NCBI GenBank assembly: GCA_902624045.1
Contig: CACNVX010000007.1
Coordinates: forward strand, 1-53,935
Origin: an uncultured Pelagibacteraceae bacterium
GTDB lineage: Bacteria; Pseudomonadota; Alphaproteobacteria; Pelagibacterales; Pelagibacteraceae
Reading direction: 5' to 3'
Length of the DNA: 53,935 nt
Part shown: positions 33,681 through 42,718 of the stretch, one piece after another
How positions within the stretch are numbered: position 1 is the stretch's first letter
How the letters are laid out: every line of letters begins with the position of its first letter
Program-made: the position numbers and the translations under genes
The notes under the pieces: generated by a model
Database searches by the model: none
What the model was told of the DNA's origin: nothing
Seen by the model: the letters and a program-made list of their open reading frames with translations, nothing else

Positions 33681-33979
33681 TATAAATTCATTTCAAGTTT
33701 TGCAGCTTCTGACATCATGTCTTTATTCCAAGGTGGATCCCATACAAGCTGAACATCAACATCTTCAATTCCGTCAACTTGCATTGCTCCTTCCTTTACT
33801 TCTTTTGGAAGACTTTCAGCTACAGGACAATTAGGAGTAGTTAAAGTCATTTTAATTTTTGCAAATTTTTCATTCTCTATAATTATATCATATATTAATC
33901 CTAGCTCATAAATATTAACAGGGAGCTCTGGATCATAAATTTTTTTAATTTCTTGAATTATTTTTTCTTTTTTTTCCAT
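33680..33979 (-). CDS. sufT: SufT-like DUF59/MIP18 Fe-S assembly factor
   Basis: A 99-residue DUF59 protein with IYDPELPVNIYELGLIYDI and TTPNCPVAESLP, which holds the family's reactive Cys, then DVDVQLVWDPPWN. SufT proteins assist Fe-S maturation under high demand. It sits 2 bases from sufU and overlaps erpA by one base, so it is firmly part of the SUF operon. Confidence 0.92.
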   Translation of the reverse strand: MEKKEKIIQEIKKIYDPELPVNIYELGLIYDIIIENEKFAKIKMTLTTPNCPVAESLPKEVKEGAMQVDGIEDVDVQLVWDPPWNKDMMSEAAKLEMNL

Positions 33980-33981
33980 TT

Positions 33982-34446
33982 TTAATTTTCTGTTTTAACC
34001 TCTTCTTTATCATTTTGAAAAGCTGAAATTAAAGTGTGCCAAGATAAAGTGGCGCATTTAACTCTCATCGGGTATTGCTTTACACCGGATAAACACATTA
34101 ATTTAGTTTTTTCATCTTCTTGTAAATTTTCTGATTTTAGTTCTGGGTTCTCTTTTATCATCCCTAAAAAATCTTCAACAATTTCTTTAGCCTCATGTTC
34201 ATTTTTTCCCTTAATTAAATCTGTCATTATAGAAGCTGAAGCCATTGAGATGGCACATCCACTTCCTTCAAAAGATGCATCTTCTACAATTTTTTGTCCA
34301 TTTAGTTTTAAATAAACATGAACATTATCACCACAAAGAGGATTGTTCCCTTTTGCGTCTTTATTGAAACCTTCTGTCTTTCTCAAATTTCTTGGGTTCT
34401 TACCATGTTCTAATATAATTTCTTGATAAAGTTCTTTTAAATTCAT
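33982..34446 (-). CDS. sufU: SufU/IscU-like scaffold or sulfur-transfer protein
   Basis: A 154-residue IscU-fold protein. The three conserved Cys are seen in NPLCGDNVHVYL, FEGSGCAISMASASIMTD and VKCATLSW, with the SufU-type insertion before the third. SufU typically relays persulfide from SufS through bound zinc in place of SufE; no sufE was found in the operon, which supports that role. Overlaps sufS by one base. Confidence 0.92.
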   Translation of the reverse strand: MNLKELYQEIILEHGKNPRNLRKTEGFNKDAKGNNPLCGDNVHVYLKLNGQKIVEDASFEGSGCAISMASASIMTDLIKGKNEHEAKEIVEDFLGMIKENPELKSENLQEDEKTKLMCLSGVKQYPMRVKCATLSWHTLISAFQNDKEEVKTEN

Positions 34447-35663
34447 TATAGATTAAATATTTTTTTACAGTTATTTATAGACTCATTTAACTGATCTAAA
34501 TCTTCTTTCGTATTATAAATACCAACTGAGGCTCTTGCACTTGCTGGAATATTTAATTTGTCATGCAAAATTTGGCAACAATGATGGCCTGCTCTAATTG
34601 CAACACCATCTTCATCTAATATTGTTGCTATGTCATGAGGATGAACTCCTTCTATAGTAAATGATAAAACTCCTCCTTTATTTTTTGGATTTCCAATAAG
34701 TTTAACTGAGTTATTTTTCTTTAATAACTCTTGCCCATACTCTACTAATTCAGCTTCATGCTTCATGATATTTTCTATACCAATGCTCTCTAAAAATTTA
34801 ATTGAGCGATCAAATGCAATTACTTGTGCAGTAGCCATAGTTCCTGCCTCATACTTATTGGGTAAATCACCATAAGAGATAGTATCTTTTTTAACTTCAT
34901 TTATCATTCCTCCACCACCTTGGTATGGAGGTAATTCCTCTAACCACTTTTTTTTTCCGTACAATACTCCCAAGCCAGTTGGTCCATACATTTTATGACA
35001 AGAAATAGCATAAAAATCACAATCCAAATCTTGCATGTCGAGCTTTAAATGTGGCGCACCTTGGCATCCATCAACTACAACTATAATTCCTTTTGAATGG
35101 GCCAAATCAGTTATTTCTTTAACTGGTAAAATTGCTCCAGTTACATTTGATAAGTGAGTAATAGCTATTAATTTAGTTTTTGGTGTTATTTTTTTTTCAA
35201 TTTCTTCCAAAGTAATTTCTCCTGACTCATTAATTTCAGCAAAATTAATTTTAATATTTTTTGATTTTCTTAAAAAATGCCAGGGCACATAATTAGAATG
35301 ATGTTCAAGTTCAGTAATTAAAATTTCATCTCCTTCGTTAAAATAATTTTGGCCTAAAGTATTTGCTACTAAATTAAGGGCCTCAGTTGCACCTTTTGTA
35401 AATACAATCTCATTTTTATCTTTTGCATTAATATACCTTTGAACTGAAATTCTAGTATTTTCATATAAGTTTGTAGCAGCTACAGCAAGATAATGAACAC
35501 TTCTTCCTACATTAGAAAATTGTTTAGTATAGAATTCATTGATTCTATCTACTACAACTTTTGGTTTTTGAGATGAATTTGCACTATCTAAATACACTAA
35601 GTCGTTATTATGGATTTTTTCATCAAAAATTGGAAATTCTTTTTTTATATGGTCAATATTCAT
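34446..35663 (-). CDS. sufS: Cysteine desulfurase SufS
   Basis: A 405-residue PLP enzyme that takes sulfur from cysteine for Fe-S clusters. NSSQKPKVV near the start, TKGATEALNLVA, the PLP Lys in AISCHKMYGPTGLG and the persulfide Cys in RAGHHCCQILHDKL are all present, placing it in the group II SufS type. Overlaps sufD by four bases (ATGA). Confidence 0.96.
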   Translation of the reverse strand: MNIDHIKKEFPIFDEKIHNNDLVYLDSANSSQKPKVVVDRINEFYTKQFSNVGRSVHYLAVAATNLYENTRISVQRYINAKDKNEIVFTKGATEALNLVANTLGQNYFNEGDEILITELEHHSNYVPWHFLRKSKNIKINFAEINESGEITLEEIEKKITPKTKLIAITHLSNVTGAILPVKEITDLAHSKGIIVVVDGCQGAPHLKLDMQDLDCDFYAISCHKMYGPTGLGVLYGKKKWLEELPPYQGGGGMINEVKKDTISYGDLPNKYEAGTMATAQVIAFDRSIKFLESIGIENIMKHEAELVEYGQELLKKNNSVKLIGNPKNKGGVLSFTIEGVHPHDIATILDEDGVAIRAGHHCCQILHDKLNIPASARASVGIYNTKEDLDQLNESINNCKKIFNL

Positions 35664-36907
35664 TCCTTAATTCCGATCATATTTTTAACTAAGTTTTTAA
35701 TTTCTGAATCTGTTATTTTTTCTACTACATCAAGCAAAAAACCGTTAATTAATAGTTCTCTTGATTGCTGATAACTTAATCCTCTAGACATTAAATAAAA
35801 AATAGAATCTTCATTTAAACTTCCGGATGCAGAACCATGAGAGCACTTAACATCGTCAGCATAAATTTCTAATTCAGGCTTTGCATTAAATTCTGACTCT
35901 TTATTTAATAATATTGCTTTACTTAATTGATAACCGTCAGTTTTCTGCGCTTGTGGATTAACAAATATTTTTCCTTGGTATACAGCTTTAGAACTTTGCT
36001 CTAATACACTTTTGATTAATTGATAGCTTTTTGTATTTTCAGTCAAATGATTGATTATTGTTCTGATTTCATGGTGTTTATCATTGTTAAGTGAAAATAT
36101 GCCGTTAACAAAAGCTGATGCATATTTTCCGTTTAAATTACAATTTATTTCATTTTTAAAAAAATTTGATCCTGAAGATAAAATAAATGTTTCTGAAATA
36201 CTATTTTTGTCTTGTTCAATATTATTAAAAGAATATTTAACATTTTTATTTTCAAGTTTATCTAATTTGTAGTTTTTTAAAATTGCATTTTTCTTTAAGT
36301 CAAAATTATAAAAAATATTTAAAAAATTTTTTTCAGATGCCTCATTAAATAAATCAATAACTCGTAAAGAACTATCTTCATTAAGCTCAAAATCTAGTCT
36401 TAAATTAATGTTTTTCGACCATATTTTAGAATTAAATGTATGATAAATAATAAGCGGTTTTGATAATTGATACCCTTTTTTAACCAGAATTTTGAAACAT
36501 TTGCTGGTAAAAGCATTATTTAAATCTGATAAAGAATTATTATTACTAAATCTATTAATAGTTTCTGATTGATCAATTATTTCTATTTGATTTTTCTTTT
36601 CATAATCAAAATCAATCTTTTCAATTCTCCCATTTATAAAGACTATTTTGTTATGCTCTAAACCATCTACAAATACAGAGGTATCAACTTTGTTAGTTGA
36701 GGTATAATCACAATAAAAACTTAGTTCTCCGATATTTTTTTTTATTATTTGATTAAGGTCTGAAAATCTCCAATCTTCCTCTTTTCTATTTGGAAAACCT
36801 TTTTCAATAAAATTATCTAGACTAAATTTTTTTATCTCAATATCTTTCTGAGATAAATTTAAATTTTTAATAATATTTTTAAAGTCTTTTTGTAATTGTT
36901 CTTTCAT
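35660..36907 (-). CDS. sufD: SUF scaffold subunit SufD
   Basis: A 415-residue SufBD-family protein. The N-terminus is divergent (NRKEEDWRFSDL is the recognisable part), and the C-terminal beta-helix carries KTDGYQLSKAILLNKESEFN and DVKCSHGSASGSLNEDSIFYLMSRG, with the conserved Cys-Ser-His cluster of the SufB-SufD interface. It assembles with SufB and SufC. Neighbours overlap or abut on both sides. Confidence 0.94.
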   Translation of the reverse strand: MKEQLQKDFKNIIKNLNLSQKDIEIKKFSLDNFIEKGFPNRKEEDWRFSDLNQIIKKNIGELSFYCDYTSTNKVDTSVFVDGLEHNKIVFINGRIEKIDFDYEKKNQIEIIDQSETINRFSNNNSLSDLNNAFTSKCFKILVKKGYQLSKPLIIYHTFNSKIWSKNINLRLDFELNEDSSLRVIDLFNEASEKNFLNIFYNFDLKKNAILKNYKLDKLENKNVKYSFNNIEQDKNSISETFILSSGSNFFKNEINCNLNGKYASAFVNGIFSLNNDKHHEIRTIINHLTENTKSYQLIKSVLEQSSKAVYQGKIFVNPQAQKTDGYQLSKAILLNKESEFNAKPELEIYADDVKCSHGSASGSLNEDSIFYLMSRGLSYQQSRELLINGFLLDVVEKITDSEIKNLVKNMIGIKE

Positions 36908-37642
36908 TTAATTAAAATTTTCATAACCTTTTTTTTCTAATTCTAAAGCTAATTCTGGACCTCCAGATTTTATAATTTTTCCACCCATTAAAACATGAAC
37001 GAAGTCTGGCTTAATGTAATCAAGTAATCTTTGATAATGAGTTATTATCAAAAAAGAATTATTTTGATTTCTTAATGTGTTAACTCCATCAGCAACAATT
37101 TTCAAAGCATCAATATCTAGCCCTGAATCTGTTTCGTCTAAAATTGATAATTTTGGTGCCAATAATGACATTTGTAAAATTTCGTTTTTCTTTTTTTCTC
37201 CACCGGAAAAGCCAACGTTTAATTGTCTATTTAATTTTTCTTCATCAAATTTTAATTGCTTAGACTTTTCTTTTACTAGTTTTAAAAATTCTATAGCATC
37301 AAGCTCTTTTTCACCTCTTGCTTTTCTAATTGCGTTTAATGAAGTTTTTAAGAAAATGTTTGTATTAACTCCGGGTATTTCTAATGGGTACTGAAATGCT
37401 AGAAAAATACCTTTATGTGCTCTTTCTTCTGTTTCTAACTCAAATAAATCTTTTTCCTCAAAAAGTACTTCGCCTGAAACTTCATATCCTTTTTTTCCTG
37501 ACAAAATATTTGAAAGTGTACTTTTTCCAGATCCATTTGGACCCATTATGGCATGCACTTCTCCAGGATTTATATTTAGAGAAAAACCTTTTAAAATTTC
37601 CTTATTATCAATTTTGGCATTTAATTGGTTTATTTTTAACAT
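36908..37642 (-). CDS. sufC: SUF ATPase SufC
   Basis: A 244-residue ABC-type ATPase. Walker A is GPNGSGKSTLSNIL, the signature is VGFSGGEKKKNEILQ (the Suf-specific EKKK variant) and Walker B is LSILDETDSGLDIDAL. It drives the SufBCD conformational change during cluster assembly. It begins in the sufB stop codon (one-base overlap) and sufD follows without a gap. Confidence 0.97.
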   Translation of the reverse strand: MLKINQLNAKIDNKEILKGFSLNINPGEVHAIMGPNGSGKSTLSNILSGKKGYEVSGEVLFEEKDLFELETEERAHKGIFLAFQYPLEIPGVNTNIFLKTSLNAIRKARGEKELDAIEFLKLVKEKSKQLKFDEEKLNRQLNVGFSGGEKKKNEILQMSLLAPKLSILDETDSGLDIDALKIVADGVNTLRNQNNSFLIITHYQRLLDYIKPDFVHVLMGGKIIKSGGPELALELEKKGYENFN

Positions 37643-39084
37643 TATCCAACACTTCCCTCTAAACTAATTCCAACAAGTTTTTGTGCTTCTACGGCAAATT
37701 CCATAGGTAACTGTTGTAAAACTTCTTTACAAAAACCATTTACAATTAATCCTACTGCTTCCTCTGGATTTAATCCTCTTTGCTGACAATAATGTAATTG
37801 TTCCTCACTTATCTTTGATGTAGTTGCCTCATGAGCAATATTCGACTCCGAATTTTTATTTCTAATATATGGTACAGTATGAGCTCCACATTTATTTCCC
37901 ATTAATAAGGAGTCACATTGTGTATAATTGTTTGAATTTTGTGCTTTTGAGGAAATGTCTACTAAACCTCTATAAGTCATATCTGAATTTCCAGCCGAAA
38001 TTCCTTTAGATATTATTTTGCTTTTTGTATTTTTTCCAAGATGGATCATTTTTGTACCTGTATCAGCTTTTTGGAAATTATTAGTTATAGCAATTGAGTA
38101 AAATTCACCGACCGAATTATCTCCCTTAAGAATACAACTTGGATATTTCCAGGTAATTGCAGAACCAGTCTCAACTTGAGTCCATGAAATCTTTGAGTTT
38201 TTTCCTTTACACAAACCACGCTTAGTTACAAAATTGTAAATCCCACCTTTGCCATCTTTGTCTCCAGGATACCAATTTTGTACTGTGGAGTATTTTATTT
38301 CCGCATCATCAAGAGCAATTAACTCTACATTGGCTGCATGCAGTTGATTTTCATCTCTCATTGGTGCTGTGCAACCTTCTAAGTAACTCACATAACTACC
38401 TTTATCAGCAATTATTAATGTTCTTTCAAATTGACCAGTGTTAGATGCATTAATTCTGAAATAAGTAGAAAGCTCCATCGGACATCTTACTCCTTCAGGA
38501 ATATAAGCAAAAGATCCATCTGTAAAAACTGCGGAGTTTAAGGTTGCAAAAAAATGATCTGTTGTTGGTATAACTGAACCTAAATATTTTTTTACAAGAT
38601 CTGGATGTTTTTGAATAGCTTCAGATATTGGACAAAATATAATACCATGTTTTGTTAATTCTTCTCTAAATGTTGTTGCAACTGATACTGAGTCGAAGAC
38701 TGCATCTACAGCAATACCATTTAATCTTGCTTGTTCTTGTAATGGTATACCTAATTTTTTATAAGTTTCTAAAAGTTTTGGATCAAGCTCATCTAGACTT
38801 TTTGGTTTATTTTTCATACTTTTAGGTGCTGAATAATAATAAAGATCCTGATAATCAATTTTAGGATATTTTGGTTTTTGCCAATTTGGTTCTTTTAATA
38901 GTTTAAATCTTTCAAAAGCTTTAAGTCGAAAGTTTAACATCCATTCAGGTTCTTTTTTAATTTTAGAAATAAACTTAATTACTTCTTCATTTAAACCTTT
39001 TGGAGCTTTGATATTTTCAATATCAGTTGAAAATCCATATTTATAATCTTTTAAATTATCTATCTCTTTTTGTCTATTATCCAT
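37642..39084 (-). CDS. sufB: SUF scaffold subunit SufB
   Basis: A 480-residue cluster-building scaffold. Typical stretches are FVYIPEGV-like [63 protein letters not shown] (shown in pieces) and [22 protein letters not shown]. Full length for the family. It starts 1 base after the IscR-like gene and heads the structural part of the operon. Confidence 0.97.
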   Translation of the reverse strand: MDNRQKEIDNLKDYKYGFSTDIENIKAPKGLNEEVIKFISKIKKEPEWMLNFRLKAFERFKLLKEPNWQKPKYPKIDYQDLYYYSAPKSMKNKPKSLDELDPKLLETYKKLGIPLQEQARLNGIAVDAVFDSVSVATTFREELTKHGIIFCPISEAIQKHPDLVKKYLGSVIPTTDHFFATLNSAVFTDGSFAYIPEGVRCPMELSTYFRINASNTGQFERTLIIADKGSYVSYLEGCTAPMRDENQLHAANVELIALDDAEIKYSTVQNWYPGDKDGKGGIYNFVTKRGLCKGKNSKISWTQVETGSAITWKYPSCILKGDNSVGEFYSIAITNNFQKADTGTKMIHLGKNTKSKIISKGISAGNSDMTYRGLVDISSKAQNSNNYTQCDSLLMGNKCGAHTVPYIRNKNSESNIAHEATTSKISEEQLHYCQQRGLNPEEAVGLIVNGFCKEVLQQLPMEFAVEAQKLVGISLEGSVG

Positions 39085-39510
39085 TTATAATCTATTTTCT
39101 TTTTTATTTTGTATTAAATCTTCCAAACTTTTTTTTTCAAAAAAACTATTAATATGATTTTCAAGCTCATCCCATAAATTGTGAGTAATACATTTTGTTA
39201 GTCTTCCATTACATCCCTTTTTAGATTCCTTTTTACATTGAACTGTTTTTACTTTTTCGTCCACAGCATTAAAAATATTTGTTAGTTTTATATCATTTGG
39301 ACTTTTGCTTAGGACATATCCTCCTTGATTTCCTCTAATGCTTTTTACAATTTGATTTCGTTTTAACTTGGAAAAAATTTGCTCCAAGTAATCTAAAGAT
39401 ATACCTTGTCTTAAAGATATATCTCTTAAAGATACGGGATTGATAGTATCAAACCGTGCCAAGTCAACGAGAGCCATTACAGCGTATCTACCTTTAGAAG
39501 TTAATTTCAT
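39085..39510 (-). CDS. iscR: Rrf2-family Fe-S regulator, IscR-like
   Basis: A 141-residue winged-helix regulator starting MKLTSKGRYAVMALVDLA, as in IscR. Three Cys follow the dimerisation helix at C92, C100 and C107 and are the expected cluster ligands, with slightly wider spacing than in the E. coli protein. It is the first gene of the SUF operon and probably represses it when cluster-loaded, using the box at 39543-39561. Confidence 0.92.
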   Translation of the reverse strand: MKLTSKGRYAVMALVDLARFDTINPVSLRDISLRQGISLDYLEQIFSKLKRNQIVKSIRGNQGGYVLSKSPNDIKLTNIFNAVDEKVKTVQCKKESKKGCNGRLTKCITHNLWDELENHINSFFEKKSLEDLIQNKKENRL

Positions 39511-39542
39511 ATAATACCCTTAAAACGTGAGTTTTTAAACAT

Positions 39543-39561
39543 ACCTGACTAAAATGGTCAA
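39543..39561 (-). promoter_or_regulatory. IscR-box-like operator upstream of the SUF operon
   Basis: On the minus strand the sequence CTTGACCATTTTAGTCAGG has TGAC and GTCA half-sites in the layout of type 1 IscR sites and of the alphaproteobacterial Fe-S regulator box. It lies about 33 bases before the iscR ATG, and its TTGACC can serve as a -35 element with TTTAAA 17 bases on, so binding would block the promoter. Confidence 0.65.
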
Positions 39562-39647
39562 GTTTAGATTAAAAAAAAAAATTCACATATTGTCGCTGAC
39601 ATGTGATAAAGCTACATTTTTTTTGAGAATAATTATCAATATCAATT

Positions 39648-40304
39648 ATGGATAATAAAATTTTAGAAATTTTTATTCCAGGGCCAGCTGGTAGGCTTGA
39701 AGCCAAATATTTTAAGAGTAAAAAAAATACATCGCCTATAGCATTAGTTTTACAACCACATCCTCAATATGGAGGAACTATGAATAATAAAGTCGTTGTA
39801 GATACTTTTCATACTTTTATGGAGAATGATTTTTCTGTTTGTAGAGTTAATTTTAGAGGTGTTGGAAAGAGTGATGGTGAATTTGATAATGGACAAGGTG
39901 AACTTGCGGATGCTGCTGCAGCTTTAGATTGGCTAGAAAGAGAAAACTTTGATAATTCTCAATGTTGGGTATCTGGATTTTCTTTTGGTTCACTTATAGC
40001 AATGCAATTATTAATGAGAAGACCAGAAATTAATAGGTTCGTTGCTATTTCTCCTCAACCTAATGTATATGATTTTTCGTTTCTATCTCCATGCCCAACA
40101 TCGGGTTTAGTTATTTATGGAAAAAAAGATGAGTTAGTTCCATTAGAATATATTACAGAATTAAATAAAAGATTGAGTGCACAAAAGGGTATTAAAGTAG
40201 AATTTGATGCAATAGCCGAAGCAAATCATTTCTTTTCAAAGACTGACGATGTTTTGATAAAAAATCTTGACAAATATATCAAAAAAGAAACTGCATTATA
40301 CTAA
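39648..40304 (+). CDS. Alpha/beta hydrolase
   Basis: A 218-residue cytosolic hydrolase. The nucleophile elbow is GFSFG (S112), the acid is D161 in YGKKDELVP and the base H194 in EANHFF. Early motifs are LQPHPQYGGTMNN and FRGVGKSDG. This short cap-less form is widespread in alphaproteobacteria, with unknown, possibly esterase or thioesterase, function. It is divergent from the SUF operon and overlaps anmK by 4 bases at the stops. Confidence 0.88.
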   Translation: MDNKILEIFIPGPAGRLEAKYFKSKKNTSPIALVLQPHPQYGGTMNNKVVVDTFHTFMENDFSVCRVNFRGVGKSDGEFDNGQGELADAAAALDWLERENFDNSQCWVSGFSFGSLIAMQLLMRRPEINRFVAISPQPNVYDFSFLSPCPTSGLVIYGKKDELVPLEYITELNKRLSAQKGIKVEFDAIAEANHFFSKTDDVLIKNLDKYIKKETALY

Positions 40305-41443
40305 TAATTTTCAACTAATTTTCCACCTAATGAAGAAACGTTACATCTTGTTGTTGTATTAAATGATATAGGTAGTTTTAAAAAAGATCTTACAGCTAGG
40401 TATCCAAATGCTTGCGACTCAGTATAATCTCCATTTAAATTATAACTATCTATATCTTTTAAAATGATCTTATTATTATTGAATAAATATTTATTGATAT
40501 TCTCAATCAAAAAATTGTTTTTTCTTCCTCCTCCACAAATCAAAACATTAATTTCTTGATTTTGACTAATATATTCTAATCCTTGAGAAATTAAATAAGC
40601 AGTAAAATTTGTTATAGTAGCGCATCCATCTTCAAAAGATAAGCCTTTTATGAATGACGTATCAAAATCTTTGATATCCAAAGATTGAGAAAAGTTTTCA
40701 ATTTTAAAATTGTCAATAGCCTGATTCAAAATTAATTTGTTAATATTTCCTGACCTAGCTATTTCACCTTTGCAATCATATTTTTTATTAGAATTTTTTC
40801 TAATCCATTCATCAATTAAACAGTTTCCAGGTCCTATATCAAAAGCAAATAAATTTTTACCAATATCATCTGAAAAACTATTTATTTTCGTAACATTAGC
40901 TATTCCACCTATATTTAAAAAAATAAACGGCAATTCTATTTTATATTTTTTTTGTAATTGTTTTGATAAAATATAATGAAAAATAGGAGTTAAGGGCGCT
41001 CCTTGACCATTGTTTTCAATATCTGCCTGTCTAAAATCGTATATGACCTTTTTCTTTGTTAATTGAGATAATAATTTTCCATCACCTAATTGTTTTGTAA
41101 TTTTTGTTTGTGAATTATGAAAGATTGTTTGTCCATGAAATCCTACTAGATCAACTGAATACTTAAGTTTTTTTAAGGTTTGATTAACTAAATTTGCATT
41201 GAAGAGCGTAAATTTACGCTCAAGTTCTCTCAATTTATCAATATATTTTGAAAGATCATCTTTAATAGAAATCAATTCCCTTAAATTAATTAATTGATCT
41301 TGAAGTTCTTTATCATACTCATAATAATCATCTAAAATATTGCAAAACTGATCGTAGCCATCTGAACGAATTATTGATAAATCTACACCATCCATTGAAG
41401 TGCCGCTCATAAGTCCAATTGCTGTGAATAATTTTTTTTTCAT
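40301..41443 (-). CDS. anmK: Anhydro-N-acetylmuramic acid kinase
   Basis: A 380-residue kinase with the diagnostic GLMSGTSMDGVDLSII near the start, GFHGQTIFH, NIGGIANVT and VLICGGGRKN. AnmK phosphorylates and opens the anhydro ring of cell-wall-derived 1,6-anhydro-MurNAc, allowing recycling of peptidoglycan. It is divergent from tyrS with a 45-base gap. No other muropeptide recycling gene is adjacent. Confidence 0.95.
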   Translation of the reverse strand: MKKKLFTAIGLMSGTSMDGVDLSIIRSDGYDQFCNILDDYYEYDKELQDQLINLRELISIKDDLSKYIDKLRELERKFTLFNANLVNQTLKKLKYSVDLVGFHGQTIFHNSQTKITKQLGDGKLLSQLTKKKVIYDFRQADIENNGQGAPLTPIFHYILSKQLQKKYKIELPFIFLNIGGIANVTKINSFSDDIGKNLFAFDIGPGNCLIDEWIRKNSNKKYDCKGEIARSGNINKLILNQAIDNFKIENFSQSLDIKDFDTSFIKGLSFEDGCATITNFTAYLISQGLEYISQNQEINVLICGGGRKNNFLIENINKYLFNNNKIILKDIDSYNLNGDYTESQAFGYLAVRSFLKLPISFNTTTRCNVSSLGGKLVENY

Positions 41444-41488
41444 TGATATGTTTTTTAAAAAAAATTTGTATATTGTAATTATAAGCGT

Positions 41489-42718
41489 ATGAATAAATTT
41501 TTAAAAGAATTTAAAGATAGAGGATATTTTTATCAGTGTACCAATGAAAAAGAATTGTCGGATATATTAGATAAAGAAAAAATTAAAGGTTACATAGGTT
41601 TTGATTGTACAGCAGAAAGCTTACATGTTGGTAGTTTGCTTCAGATCATGTGTTTACGATTGCTTCAAAAAAATGGACATAGACCAATAGTTTTACTTGG
41701 TGGAGGTACCACAAGAATTGGTGATCCATCAGGCAAAGATAAAACTAGAAAAATTTTAAAAGAAGAGGAAATCGAAAAAAATATAAAAAATATTCAAAAT
41801 ATTTTAAAAAAGTTTTTAGACAATGATGATCCCAAAACTAAACCATTATTTGTAAATAATTATAGTTGGCTTAAAAATTTAAATTATATTTCATTTTTAA
41901 GAGATATTGGAAAACATTTTACAATAAATAAGATGTTAACGTTTGATAGTGTTAAATTAAGATTGGAAAGAGAACAGTCGCTAAGTTACATGGAATTTAA
42001 TTATATGATTTTACAAGCATACGACTTTCTTGAATTGAATAAAAAAGAAAACTGTATGTTGCAAATTGGTGGCTCAGATCAATGGGGTAATATTGTTAAT
42101 GGAGTAGAGCTTATAAAAAGATATTCAAATCATCAGGCTTTTGGTCTAACAACGCCCTTAATTACATTGGCTAGTGGAGCTAAGATGGGAAAAACTGAAA
42201 ATGGTGCTATTTGGCTAGATAAAAAAAATTTATCTGCCTACGATTATTGGCAGTTTTGGAGAAATACTGATGATCGAGATGTTGTTAAATTTTTAAAAAT
42301 GTTTACTGAAGTTAAAACAGAAGAGATAGACTCAATTAAAAATAAAAATATTAATGAATTAAAAATACTTCTAGCTAACAAAGCTACTTTAATGTTGCAC
42401 GGAGAAGACGCAGCCAAAAAAGCTGAGCAAGCTGCAAGAGAAGCTTTCTCTGGAACTTCATTAGGTTCAAACTTGCCAAAAATCACTATACAAGCAAAGA
42501 AAATATTAAAAAAAATTAATATTATTGATTTAGTTTTGCTAACTAAACTAGAAAAATCTAAAAGTGAAATTAGAAGATTGGTAAAAGGTAATGCAGTCAG
42601 AATAAATAACAAAATCATTTCAGACGAAAAATTTGAAATTGAGATAGAATTATTTAAAGAAAATTATCTTAAGCTTTCTCTTGGGAAAAAAAGGCATATC
42701 AAAATTGAATTAAATTAA
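41489..42718 (+). CDS. tyrS: Tyrosyl-tRNA synthetase
   Basis: A 409-residue class I synthetase of the bacterial TyrRS type. The HIGH-like motif is LHVGSLLQI, the KMSKS-like loop is KMGKT in SGAKMGKTENGAIWLD, and the C-terminal S4-like RNA-binding domain is seen in SKSEIRRLVKGNAVRINN. Variation in the KMSKS loop is normal for TyrRS. It shares a 4-base stop overlap with the convergent AsmA-like gene. Confidence 0.96.
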   Translation: MNKFLKEFKDRGYFYQCTNEKELSDILDKEKIKGYIGFDCTAESLHVGSLLQIMCLRLLQKNGHRPIVLLGGGTTRIGDPSGKDKTRKILKEEEIEKNIKNIQNILKKFLDNDDPKTKPLFVNNYSWLKNLNYISFLRDIGKHFTINKMLTFDSVKLRLEREQSLSYMEFNYMILQAYDFLELNKKENCMLQIGGSDQWGNIVNGVELIKRYSNHQAFGLTTPLITLASGAKMGKTENGAIWLDKKNLSAYDYWQFWRNTDDRDVVKFLKMFTEVKTEEIDSIKNKNINELKILLANKATLMLHGEDAAKKAEQAAREAFSGTSLGSNLPKITIQAKKILKKINIIDLVLLTKLEKSKSEIRRLVKGNAVRINNKIISDEKFEIEIELFKENYLKLSLGKKRHIKIELN

